Shown: positions 26,049 to 36,492 of the stretch, piece after piece | How the letters are laid out: each line of letters starts with the position of its first letter | Numbering within the stretch: position 1 is the stretch's first letter | Source: Paraphysoderma sedebokerense | Lineage: Eukaryota; Blastocladiomycota; Physodermatomycetes; Physodermatales; Physodermataceae | NCBI GenBank assembly: GCA_025602915.1 | Contig: JAHLJZ010000079.1 | Span: 1-64,000 of the forward strand | Direction: 5' to 3' | DNA length: 64,000 nt | Position numbers and translations under genes: made by a program | The notes under the pieces: generated by a model | What the model saw: the letters and a program-made list of their open reading frames with translations, nothing else | Databases searched by the model: none | Told to the model about the DNA's origin: nothing

Positions 26049-28574
26049 ATGACGTCCATCCTTCCCTCTTTCTCCTCCCTCTCACCCTCCGCCGCCCTCC
26101 CCACTCCCACTATCCTCAACTTCTTTACCTCCCGTATCCTCCAATTCCTGGTGCGTCCCCTCTACTTTTGTTCCATCAAATTCTAACCCCCTCCCCACAC
26201 AACTACACCCCCTTGTCTTACTTGTCTCACCGCCCCACATCCTCGTAGACACAACTAACAAATTTGTTATCTCTGATGATGCATTCATTCTAATAGGTAT
26301 TCCAAGCTATCATTGTCAATCGAATAAGGGAGGTAGCATCTCCCCGACGAGCTCATCGAATATCGAAATTATCACATTGTATCATCCGTATTCCATTGAT
26401 AATATTACTCTCTATCAATGTCTACCATTTATATCACTTGATTACCAATGAAACCGGGGTCAACCCGGCCGCTAAATTTCAAGATACAAAGACCGGAAGC
26501 GGGACAGGGACAGGGACAGGGACAGGGAGTGGTGGCGGGGGAGTCAATGTGGCGGATGTGTTGTATAATTGTTTTAGGTTGCTTTGTATTGCTGAAGATA
26601 TTAATTTGTTTTTAGAGTGTCTGGAGAGAGGGTTCGTAATGGATTCTTTTGAAGCTTCTCTTGTGTGTTCCTCTTGTGCGAGTTGGAAAAGTCCCTTCAT
26701 TCGGTTCTTTTGTTTTGGTTCTTTGGGTTGGTTTGGTCTACTCAATCGTTACAATATCTGATGAATATCCCTTTTCTTTTTCCACCGAATAGCAATTCAC
26801 AAGTCGAACAATCGTTAAATCTATTCGAATGGGGTCTCATCCTTCATTTTTATACCCGAGGAACAGAAGTTTTAGCAATCACATTAATCCAATGCATCGA
26901 AACGATAGTGTTACAGTTCCTTGGTATATTTGGGTTAGATAGATCCTACAGATTGATTCCTACGACGATAGTGGGGTTGTGTAGTTTGGGTCATTTCCTG
27001 TTGAATTATAATTCTCCGACGTACCCCGTTATCGTGAGTTTAGCGAAATGGCCTGAAGTATTTTCTATTTTGATTATAGGTTTGTTGTATTTTTGAATGA
27101 TCGCACTCATGTTTTTTATTGTCTTCTGAGTTTATATTAACCATATAATGTTTTTTGTTATTGTTTAGCTGTTGTCTGTTCGTTGTACGGCATTACATGG
27201 TTATTGACGGGAGGAAGAATTAGAAGACGACCTTGTTCATTGACTAGAGCCAATCTTCCCAAACTCAGTGATGCCTATGCTTTGGCTGTTTTCAAATTTG
27301 GTGGACTGTGTCTTGATGCCGCGCAATCTTCTCCTTTACGGTATATTTCACTTGGTCATGGACTATTTTTGGTCTATCCCAGATTTATAAGGTGTTAACT
27401 CTTGCCCCTTTTTTGTTTTTGATTTTAATACCGCAGTAACGAAGATGAACCGATTATTATACCGAATGTAGCAGTCATTGAGGCAGCATTGAATCCAGAT
27501 AAATCATCGATAGGTTTCTCTAAACGGGAAGTTCGACCGCCTTCTAACCCTACGTCAACGAATCGATCGAGTTATATGAATTTCTTGAGAATCAACACTA
27601 TCTACACGAATTTCGTTCAAAGGATACTCAGGCGGCGAAATCGAAACCGAGATAGAGACGACAATAGAAATCGAGATGAAGGAGACAGTCAATCGCAAAG
27701 TCAGGATCAGTGTGCGGGTGGAACGGCGGGTTCGACTGCAGAACTCAAAGCCACAAAGGGAGATCAATGTGATGAGGTTGAGAAATCAATCGGTTATGAT
27801 AATGATACCAGTGACGAAGAGTATATTGACGACGAAGAACAGTTTACAAGAGATTTTGAAGACGGATATGATCAGGATGATTTTGTTTCAGATTCTGAAG
27901 ATGAATTACACTCTGATACCGCATCCACGTCGCCGTATGATACAGACGTTGACAACGACAACGAAATATACAAAGAAGTTTTTCAGCTTCACCAAGATTT
28001 ACGAAAACCAGTGTACGATCAGAACGGTCATCTTGTGAGTTCGAGTTTATTTCGAGAGAACGATGAATCCGAAGACGACGATAGCGGAGACGACGAAAAC
28101 ACCGTTTCATCGATATACACTCGCTCTAGATCTCAACATTTCCACGAACCTTCATCCTCGTTTTTCTCGTCACCAGATTCTTTATCCTCCTTCATTTTAT
28201 CCCGACGTCGACTACTATCTTCCCCTCCATCTTCTTCATCCCTCTACCCCCCTCCATCTACTCACCGCCTCCACTCTCGTCTCCTCCCTTCGGCTTCATC
28301 CTCGTCTTCTTCACTTCCATCTTCACAATCTGAATTCCCACCACAACTTACAACCACCTTGCACGAAGAAGTAGACGAAGACAAACTCACCCCCGCTTCT
28401 CATTTCACTAATTGTGTCGTCTGTTTGATGAATCCGAGGAATATAGTGTTACGACCTTGCGGGTGTTTGGTGCTTTGTGATGAATGTAGAGAAGTTTTGG
28501 CTACGAGACGGTACACGCATTGTCCGACTTGTAGATGTAAAGTCGAAAGTTTTTGTAAGGTTTATGTACCTTGA
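26049..28574 (+). CDS. multipass membrane RING E3 ligase, Asi1/Asi3-like
   Basis: Exons 26049-26150, 26297-26631, 26793-27079, 27169-27340, 27437-28574; 677 aa. Hydrophobic segments occur in exon 2 (CIIRIPLIILLSINVYHLY) and several in exon 3 (VLAITLIQCIETIVLQFLGI, LIPTTIVGLCSLGHFLLN). A conserved cytosolic or nuclear block follows (GITWLLTGGRIRRRP, SDAYALAVFKFGGLCLDAA). A long acidic, Ser-rich stretch (about residues 370-600) then leads to a C-terminal RING: CVVCLMNPRNIVLRPCGCL, LCDECREVLATR, CPTCRCKVESFCKVYVP. The RING and its VYVP ending match the fungal Asi-type ligases that clear mislocalised proteins at the inner nuclear membrane. Role inferred. Exon 2 encodes a Gly-Thr repeat. Confidence 0.82.
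26501..26528 (+). repeat. GGGACA hexanucleotide repeat inside the RING gene
   Basis: Four to five tandem GGGACA units encode (Gly-Thr)n in a loop after the first membrane segment. Length should vary between strains without changing frame. Confidence 0.8.
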
Positions 28575-28991
28575 TTTCCTTTACCCAAAAATGAAAGGAG
28601 TAAACGAGCGAACGCAGTGAATAGGAGAAGAAACGAAAAGAAAAGAAAATCGAACACATCAACCTTTCTTTGAAGTACTCCTCGTTTCGTTTATCACTAT
28701 CACATCTCGTATCCTGTACCCTGTATCATAACTCCATTATCTCAATCAATCGATATAGATATATCCCTTTTCCCTAATCCTTATATTCTTACTCACTTCA
28801 ATTTCGTACTCTTTTGCGTTGAGTGTCAACCTCCAAACGAAATATGTAATATAATCTCTCTTCCTTTCTTTATTTAGTCTAGTTTTATTGCGGTCACTTC
28901 TTAGTGTCTACTGTACTCGATAGTATACACAAATCATAACTTTCTGTATCTGTATATGGTTTGAATAAAGAAACCGGTCAATCTTTAAACA
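28575..28991. other. 3' flank of the RING gene
   Basis: About 415 bp of AT-rich 3' UTR-type sequence up to the edge of the copia fossil; no gene seen. Confidence 0.5.
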
Positions 28992-29417
28992 TCAATCAAG
29001 GAAGTAACAATGATGTGACTCCAAGAGGAAGGCAAGAAATTTATTTCGTCGGTGGAGTTGTTGGAGACATCGTTTCGGAGAGTTTGACTGAAGGATCTTG
29101 AAGACTTCCAACTGGATTAAAATCGACCATTTTGAATCGTTTAAGGAGATCTTTGATGTAGCGTTGTTGAGAGAGTCGAATAGTTTGCCTGTTCCTATTT
29201 CGTTGAACAGACTGAAATGACCGACATTGGTGAGATTAATTTCCTTCTTGGTATTTCTGTTCAACGAAATAGGAACAGGCAAACTATTCGACTCTCTCAA
29301 CAACGCTACATCAAAGATCTCCTTAAACGATTCAAAATGGTCGATTTTAATCCAGTTGGAAGTCCTCAAGATCCCTCAGTCAAACTCTCCAAAACGATGT
29401 CTAATGGTCGATTGTAA
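28992..29417. mobile_element. Ty1/copia retrotransposon fossil, two opposed Pol fragments
   Basis: The plus strand at 29217-29401 translates to a copia reverse-transcriptase tail (MTDIGEINFLLGISVQ, IRLSQQRYIKDLLKRF). The minus strand at about 28992-29210 carries the same part of Pol in the opposite direction. No LTRs, gag, integrase or RNase H are present, so this is a short broken remnant of an LTR element in the Pseudoviridae/copia family. Mutual similarity of the two arms is high, which suggests the rearrangement is young even if the insertion is old. The left breakpoint of the tandem duplication lies inside it. Confidence 0.85.
29066..29401. repeat. 145-bp inverted repeat (arms 29066-29210 and 29257-29401) formed by the copia fragments
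   Basis: The two arms are reverse complements with only a few mismatches over 145 bp, separated by a 46-bp spacer. Transcribed RNA would fold into a long hairpin. Just outside the right arm, a decayed copy of about 35 bp of the arm recurs (from 29402), as expected from template switching. Confidence 0.9.
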
Positions 29418-29911
29418 TCCATTTGGAAGTCCTTAAAATTCTGTTGATTATTCTTTGTGGGGAGTGTAAGCACCGTGTTAAGTTCCAAATAAGATGGAGC
29501 GGGGTTATACACGGAACAAAATAAAAATAAAATTGTAATCACACGGTTATCTTTAAGATCTTTAGTCTCATTGAACTGTCATCTATGTATTTTTATTACC
29601 CTGTCGATGTGAAGGGTTTCTAAAGTATTTTGGGATTACAAGGATTAAATTGGAGTTGGTGGGATGATAAAATGCAATATAATAGAATATAATAAATAAC
29701 TGGCAACACGAATTGTTCTTTACCAAATTCATTATCTACATTTAAATTTCATATACAAGATTGTTGATTGTTTTTCGAGAACAATAAAATAAAACAAGGA
29801 TATCACCGGGGACTGATCCACACTCTTTTTGTTCGCCGGTTGAGTTTAGCTTGATCGAATATACACTACAAATTTTGGAATCAAATCATTCAATTTGGAT
29901 TCAATGGGGTT

Positions 29912-31735
29912 TTACCGTTCCCGGTAATCATAATCGTATTCGCTATTGTAACTCATGAACCTACTGTCTAGTGTGTTTCTCATGCTGTCTGTGAGGTTAT
30001 CTATACTCGAGGATCCTCTTAGACTTGGTTCTTGAGAATTGGAAGACATTGAATGATAATATTCCGACATTCGTTTACGTTGCTCGTAACTCGGTAGTGA
30101 AGGTTCGATGATGGCGGAGGGAGGCGTCGGTGTTCTCGCTGTTGGGGGGAGGGTGGGTGAAGGACGCGTAGGGAGCGGAGAGGTGGGAGCGTGGAAAGTA
30201 GATAGTGAGCCGAGGATGGGATGTGCTTCTCGTCCTTCCGGTGACGGTAGCGAGAATTCAGATATTCTCGGTGAATCTTTGAGTTGTTCTCGAAATGTGG
30301 AGGAGATTAATAGAGCATCGGAGCGAGTTAGGGACGGTCGATCAGGGTTTGAATTGTTGGTTGGGAGGTTTTGAAGACTTTGTTCTGGAAGTGGCGGGAT
30401 ATTGTCGCGATCGATGGTTTGAGTGACGGAGGAGCTGGTGGATCGCCTCGATTTACTGTCAATATGCAATGTCGCTCGAGAAATAGCAGCCCATTCCCGA
30501 GCAGCCGAATCTGCCGTGTCACCGACCAGCGTTTCCCGTTTCGGTGCATCGGCTAGATATTGCAGTAATTTGAATCCGCCGTTTGATGCAGATTTCCGCG
30601 AAAGTGAGGAATTGTCGAATTTGTGATTGAATGCGACATTGGAGGGTAACGGTTCTGTTTTCCTCCGCGACCTTGAATACATCAATGCACCCAAAGCGGC
30701 TGCCAGACCAACAAGTCCTATGCCACCCCCGACTATAAGCCAAAAGTACTTATCAAAGAAGGATGAGGATGCCTGTACATCTGTTGAAGGATTGACAGTC
30801 GCCGAAGGCCCATTAGGGTTGTTTGATGCGTTGGGATTATTGGGATTATTTGGGTTGTTTGGATTATTGGGGTCATTAGGTCGTCCATTTCCGTCTATAT
30901 TGCCTGTTGGATTTCCGTTGCTGTTCGTAGGTCTATTTACTGGTGTCATATCTGTTGAAAGAAGAGGGTTAGGAAATGAATCTGGCAGAAGAGCCGACAT
31001 CTGTTTTGGGAAATTTACCAATTCCGCACAGCCCATTAAGCACCATTGATTCCCTGCATTTATCATCACATACTATACAACCTTTTTTTAGGAAGAACAA
31101 AGTAGAAGTCAGAGTTAACTATTTTGCTTTATGACAGCTCAAAGCAGATTGATGGATGACGTACTATTTCCTGAACAAGCAGGATCCTTTTTCAGCGTAC
31201 AGCCTGCCGTTTTCGGGCTTCCAATTAAGGAAAATGTGTTTTCTGACTGTCCCGGTGTATTCTGCCCGTCGGACACCTATTCAAATATTGATAATAGTCA
31301 GCATTCAGGTCACGACTTTCATTTTCCCATTCGCCACACTCGCTTTCCCGATTAGTCAAGTTGGTGGAAAAAAACGTACATTTGGACAACTGAATGTGGG
31401 GATGCATCCGAAAGCAGGACATAGCTGACAGTGCCATGAGGGTGAGGAAACTGGATTACAAAATGTAGGTGAGGAGGCGAAGAAATCTTGGCATTGCCTG
31501 GCAGCTAAACTGAGGTCGCCTGGTGTGAGCGTTGGGTTTGTCAGGTTTGAGGGAGAACCACCTATGGTAATTGATAGATAGGAAGTGAGCACATGTTAGG
31601 GAATGGGTTTACGGTTTGAGATGTGAAGATGAGAAGGGAAGCAAGCAATGAACCTGAGCCGCCGTAAACTCTAGTTGACTTTGTCCTCAGCAATGCCAAG
31701 GAGAAGACGTAGAGGAGGAGTATTGAGCGATACAT
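29912..31735 (-). CDS. single-pass membrane protein with Cys-rich ectodomain, copy 1
   Basis: Exons complement(29912-31053, 31165-31276, 31380-31561, 31654-31735); 505 aa, all phases agree. I do not recognise the family. Residues 1 to about 25 are a signal peptide (MYRSILLLYVFSLALL). The ectodomain has about a dozen Cys (for example CQDFF, CQLCPAFGCIPTFSC, GCTLKKDPAC, NQWCLMGCAE). An Asn-Pro repeat stalk (NPNNPNNPNN) leads to one transmembrane helix rich in Gly (YFWLIVGGGIGLVGLAAALG), stopped by SRSRRK. A Ser/Pro-rich cytoplasmic tail of about 250 residues follows, ending in a Tyr-rich YDYDYRER. This plan, Cys-rich head, flexible stalk, one helix and long tail, resembles fungal wall-stress sensors such as Wsc or Mid2, but that is analogy only. 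Confidence 0.75.
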
Positions 31736-32532
31736 TGGAGGGGGAAAATTAGTATTCGCCCATATACAGTAGAGAGTGAGTGTTACGTGTGTGAGTATGT
31801 TGACAGAGTTGCTAGATATGAGAATGCGGATAAAACGAGAGAGTGAGGAAGGCAGGGAAGGGAAGAGGCAGCGAGAGGGAATCCGCCGGCGCAACCAAGC
31901 GCTGTTCTGGAAACAATCAACACGCGTGCTGATTGGCTCACTCATTTAAGGCGCCACAGCTTAATCCATTGTCCCGAGCCAGCAGACAATGTTTGTCACG
32001 TGACTCTCCCGGGGCAGATCGATCTGCGTTCCGGCCAGAGACTTTCTCCGCTCCGGTGCGTGTCACGTGACTCCGTCCCTGGCGGTGCGCATGCATCATC
32101 CGCTTTGCCATATACACTATGTGGATTCTGTGCTGCAACAGATTCAGATTCCCTCTTCTCCGCATCGCACTCTGCAGTTCCCCTTTTCTCGCAACGCACC
32201 CACTCTCTTCTATTCTCATCCATTCATACTCTCATCCACTGATCTGCTCATCGCCCTCCACTGGTGCAATCTCCCTCTCCGACAATCACCCCTGCTCCAT
32301 TGTCCGCACCTGCTGATGCCTGCAGATGCATGCGCAATATTCTCAAATGATCTAGTGATGATCTGAATTCATGACAAACATTAAACACGCTGCAAGTTTC
32401 TATTATATTACCAATCATTATTCTATGCATGCATCAATGTCTATAGTTTACATGACTATTATCTGTAGTATGTACAGTGGGCCCTTACCTCACTAGCTGT
32501 CTGGGCCTTACTATCATGTTGAAGCCAACTTT
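31736..32532. promoter_or_regulatory. upstream region of the membrane-protein gene, copy 1
   Basis: About 800 bp with no convincing gene; pyrimidine-rich plus-strand open frames at 32000-32366 look like chance. It contains the motif cluster listed separately at 31994-32073. Confidence 0.4.
31994..32073. promoter_or_regulatory. two TGTCACGTGACTC boxes flanking a 14-bp palindrome, copy 1
   Basis: TGTCACGTGACTC occurs at 31994-32006 and again at 32061-32073. The core GTCACGTGAC is a perfect palindrome of the Cbf1/CLEAR E-box type. Between them, GCAGATCGATCTGC (32014-32027) is a 14-bp perfect palindrome. The cluster sits 260-340 bp upstream of the membrane-protein start. Binding factor unknown. 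Confidence 0.5.
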
Positions 32533-32901
32533 TTAGGCTTCTTTAATTTCTATCCTCAATTCATCCCCGTCCACCATCTCAAACTCAAACAAGTGTTTGA
32601 ATTCGTCCACCACCAGTTCCGCACTGTCCTTCTTGACCACAATTAATTGAACCCTGTCCAACCCTACTCCCCGTGGTAACACCCCGATCAGACTCTGCTT
32701 GATCATCTTCATGGTGTGAAAGTTTTCAAGAGTCATGGGAATAATTTTGGGGGTCGATGTCCATGCCAGTCGCACATTGAGGTCAATGCTAAAATTAGCG
32801 GATTCGGGTATGATGGTCAAGTCATGAACTGCCGGTGAGCGTTTCAACATGCCGGATTTCGTTCTATCGTTATTGTCTTGCATATCGTTAATGGATGGCA
32901 T
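32533..32901 (-). CDS. hypothetical protein, 122 aa, copy 1
   Basis: Single open exon with an ATG start (MPSINDMQDNND) and balanced composition. It ends in alternating hydrophobic and acidic residues (VDGDELRIEIKEA), which looks like beta-strand. I do not recognise it. Upstream and downstream exons cannot be excluded. The frame is kept in both copies, but they are identical, so this gives no evolutionary support. Confidence 0.45.
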   Translation of the reverse strand: MPSINDMQDNNDRTKSGMLKRSPAVHDLTIIPESANFSIDLNVRLAWTSTPKIIPMTLENFHTMKMIKQSLIGVLPRGVGLDRVQLIVVKKDSAELVVDEFKHLFEFEMVDGDELRIEIKEA

Positions 32902-33458
32902 AGTGCTGCAAATGGTTATGCTCCTGATAGTACTGTGCTTTGAGGTGAGGATGGGGAAGCGGTCATTTCAGGTTTTATATCAGACCAGGAGCCAAAAACA
33001 GCAACAGGTCAACATCCGATTGGCAGTGTTGGACGCGCCCGCTCGTATCCCCGCCAATCTCTTCCCTCTCCCTTGAATGTGGACTAACAACATCAAACAG
33101 TGGCGTACTCACAATACATCATTTGCGTCTTGCCTTATTCGTGTCGTGAGAGCAAAGTAATGAATGAAGGCTTTCTCTGGAATTTAAGCAATGACAAGCC
33201 ATACCCATGGAGAAGCCAGTTTTCAGCAGGGCAGAGCTAATGAACTTAACGCTTGGCTTGAAACTTGAGATGAAACTTTCTTCGTACAATTTGTATTCCC
33301 GATGAACCGTAATGTTTGTAAAGCAGTAAGCAAATATTCTTAAAAACTGTAAAGTGTGCAAAATTTATTACGGTTAAAATAAAAATGCTAATGCAAGTGA
33401 ACTCGCTAATTTGGATCAATTTGCTCCCACCTACGCTTCACCATCATTCTTCCAGTCG

Positions 33459-35048
33459 ATGATGACGACTTCCCCAGACGCTACGGCATTCTGGCTAGCA
33501 TTTCAGAAGCAAAAGCAAGGTACCCTGTCCGCACACTACATATCCTTCCATTGTTATTGCTAGTCACTGGCTAACCATAACGCAGTGCTAGAGTCGGAAC
33601 TCAATTCTGCCGCTACCGTTTCAAAATCAAACTTGTCAGCGTTTTTTGATTCAATCCTACAACGGATAAAGCAACTAGAAAAGGAAGTTACAGATGCAGT
33701 GATTTGGCTGCCTCAATATGATCAGCGGCAATGCTTTGATGTTAGTTGGTTTTGTTCGTTGTTGTCGATTTCAGACCCCCCTGAGCCCCTCTGGTTTTTT
33801 CGGGTAGAAAAGCTAACCGCCCATTCCATCAATACAACTCATTATAGCAAGTTCGAACTCTGTTGGTATCACTGGAAACCAAGAAGACTGAATTGACCCC
33901 AAAAACCAAATTCTCGTTTAAATCGCGAAAACAACCTCCCGGCCCTTCTTCCTCTACCTCATCAAAGTCCGAAATAAACTCAGTTTCGTTACACCAATCA
34001 AACCCTACTTCGAACCCTGAAGCACAACCTGCAATACAAAAGCCATCGTCATTATCGATTAGTTCGAATTCCATCTCTATCTCGAATTACACATCCAGTT
34101 CTATCATCTTTCCGCGATTCAACTATTCTACAAAACAAGACTTTAACACCCAAAATGTCCAATCGTACGACATCTCCATTACAAATATCACCAATTCCAC
34201 TCTCTACATTCCGTTTCCTTCCATCTCATCTGTTGGCCCTTCCTCTGTCGACCCATCATCGGCGCCTGCGTCGGTTGACTCTGTGTCAAATACAACCGGA
34301 AACACAATTAAATCTAATGATCTGCCATCTCTGAAATCGATTTCCGCAATTCATATATCCAACATCGAAAATTCAAGAGTTGTTTTGCTACCGCCTACGG
34401 AAGGAAGTATTTTAATCAGCGAATGTAACGATTGCGTTCTCGTTGTTGCTTGTCGTCAGGTGAGTTGAATCAAGATACTAGTTTAGCGTCACCGTTCTGT
34501 CTGCTTTTTGATTTGTCATGTCTGACTTGATTTCCCCGCAATCTATTGATTCGTCGTTTCATGATGTCTTGTTAAAAGTTTCGTATCCACAAATCTCGGA
34601 ATACGAAAATATATTTATTCGTTGCTTCAAATCCGATTATGGAAGAATGCACGGCGTTACAGATTGCAGAGTACCCTCTAACTGTTTTATCCAAAAAATA
34701 TGGCGCCGGAAATCTAGAAACAGTGTTCAAAGTACAATCACCTACTCTTTTCTCCTTTCCTTCCAAGTCCAACTGACGATCCATGTTTTTTCCTTTCACT
34801 TTCTCTGACCATTACAACCATTACAACCGACCATCACTCGATGTTTCGTGAATATCAAAAATCTCCCTACTCAGTCCGCGAACCATGATCCAACTCAAAA
34901 TCAGTATACCGCCATTCAAGATTTCGATTTTTTGAAGCGAGATCAAAAAAGTCCTAACGTAGATTACATTCCAAACTCGACCTCGAATCCTGAAATTACC
35001 AATCTGCTCGACGGCATTGAAAATTCACAGTCAACTAAAATAAATTGA
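33459..35048 (+). CDS. TBCC: tubulin-specific chaperone C (TBCC), copy 1
   Basis: Exons 33459-33519, 33586-33740, 33848-34459, 34579-34731, 34875-35048; 384 aa, phases consistent. With cofactors D and E it triggers GTP hydrolysis on beta-tubulin and releases folded dimers. Seen: an N-terminal spectrin-like helix region (FWLAFQKQKQ, LSAFFDSILQRIKQLEKEV), FSFKSRK, then a C-CAP/TBCC beta-helix with GSILISECNDCVLVVACRQF, RIHKSRNTKIYLFVASNPIM and EECTALQIAEYP, and a closing VDY after DFDFLKRDQKSPN. The conserved Gln-Phe-Arg (ACRQFR) carries the expected arginine finger. The exon 5 acceptor is slightly ambiguous (34874 or 30 nt downstream at 34904, both in frame). A second identical copy lies 8245 bp downstream. 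Confidence 0.92.
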
Positions 35049-36492
35049 GCAGGTCAAAAGATATTGACGTGTATGATAAAATTATGATCATGATTTATTC
35101 GGTATAAGGTTATTATTGGGAATAAATGCGAGTTATCGTACATTTGATTATACATATGATATAGAAATACACCTCGTATGGAGAACTAAATGAATATAAA
35201 AAATTATAACAAAATTCGAAGTTCTGGAACCATTAAATTTAAATCTGTTGGTAATGATTTCGTAGCGGAAATTAGCAACTACCTCAATCCCTTGATCTTT
35301 CGCTAATCCTAGGGATTTCTTGAACTGAATACTCAGGTTTTTGTTACCTCCGCAGATCAAATATCTGCATTCCACATTCCACACTACCCTACTACCCAAT
35401 CAATCAGCCATCTGATTTCACCATACCTGTGGTAATGCAACCCGGGCCACCGTATTATGAATTTTGGTCGCTTCTCTAGGATGAGCCCGTTACTCCATTT
35501 TCCAGAACCCACTCCATCATCAAATGTCCATTCTCAAGTTACCAAAATCACCACTCCCAATCCCACAAACTGACCCAACACTTCCCACTTTTAGCGACAC
35601 TGAATCCACTCGAATCCTGAACGATCTCGGAATCCATCCAGTAGCAGCTACTATAAAGTAAACAACCGAATAAAACGATACAATATAAACATGGTTTATG
35701 CGTCATATAGAGAGAAATGAAATAAGGGATTAAAAATGATGGGTGGGATGGTGGACGAGGAAAAAAAAGGAGAGGGAGGATTGGCTTTCAGTTGAAAGTG
35801 GGATGAGCCGTAAGCGTGGGTCGGAAAAAGTTGGAGTGGTATTGTAGATATAGTGATGAGAAATGAGAATAGAATGATGTTAACCAATGTTTATAATAAA
35901 TGATAAGAATCAAAACTAACAGAACCCCAAAAAATAAAAAGTCCTTTAGTTCTCTTGAATTGTCTTACCTGAATACAATACATTGCAGCTCCCAAATTCA
36001 GTCAATCTTTTGGGTTATATTTTGAATTCACACCGTCGTACAAGAATCAAGAATTCTCGATTGCGGGTACAACTAAAAATTCGAAGTGATTGTCAGAGAC
36101 TCTGTGGATTGAAATCGCAAAAAGGAGGCGTCGGGATATTTGGTGGGGGTGTTGGTGTATAAGGAGTGAGGTGATAAAAATGAGGAGGTTAATAGTGGGA
36201 GTTTGATGGGGAAAATAAGTGCATGGTAATTAGAGGTGTGATTCAGATTTTTGAATAGGTGTGTATAGACTCGGTGGCCAGGTTTGGATGAAAGTGGACG
36301 GAAATCTATATTCAGCCACACGTAGACGAGATGTCATGAATTGACGGGTGTTGTATCTTGATGCATTAGATAAAATATAAAATTGCGGTATTTCATGAGT
36401 CCTTTAGATTTAGATTTTTATTTAGCAGTGCAGGATTCTCTGTATGTAAATCGGTCGTTTATTAAGCACGACACAGACAGTAGACTCCAACA
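35049..36492. other. 1.4-kb stretch without a supportable gene, copy 1
   Basis: Holds the TBCC 3' flank. The minus frame 35148-35399 (YLICGGNKNLSIQFKKS and on) and 35427-35475 (EATKIHNTVARVALPQ) look protein-like, but no splice joins them in phase. 35696-35887 (minus) would encode a 63-aa peptide with a signal-like start. 36073-36321 (minus) is an unsupported 82-codon frame. None is called as a gene. Confidence 0.4.

Noticed and set aside
28992-29369. 125-codon minus-strand frame
   Set aside because: It is antisense to, or the inverted arm of, the copia fossil, not a host gene.
32000-32366. Three overlapping plus-strand frames of 65-99 codons (and second copies at 40245-40611)
   Set aside because: Overlapping in all frames in pyrimidine-rich promoter DNA; translations are low-complexity and unlike each other. 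Their presence in both copies only reflects the duplication.
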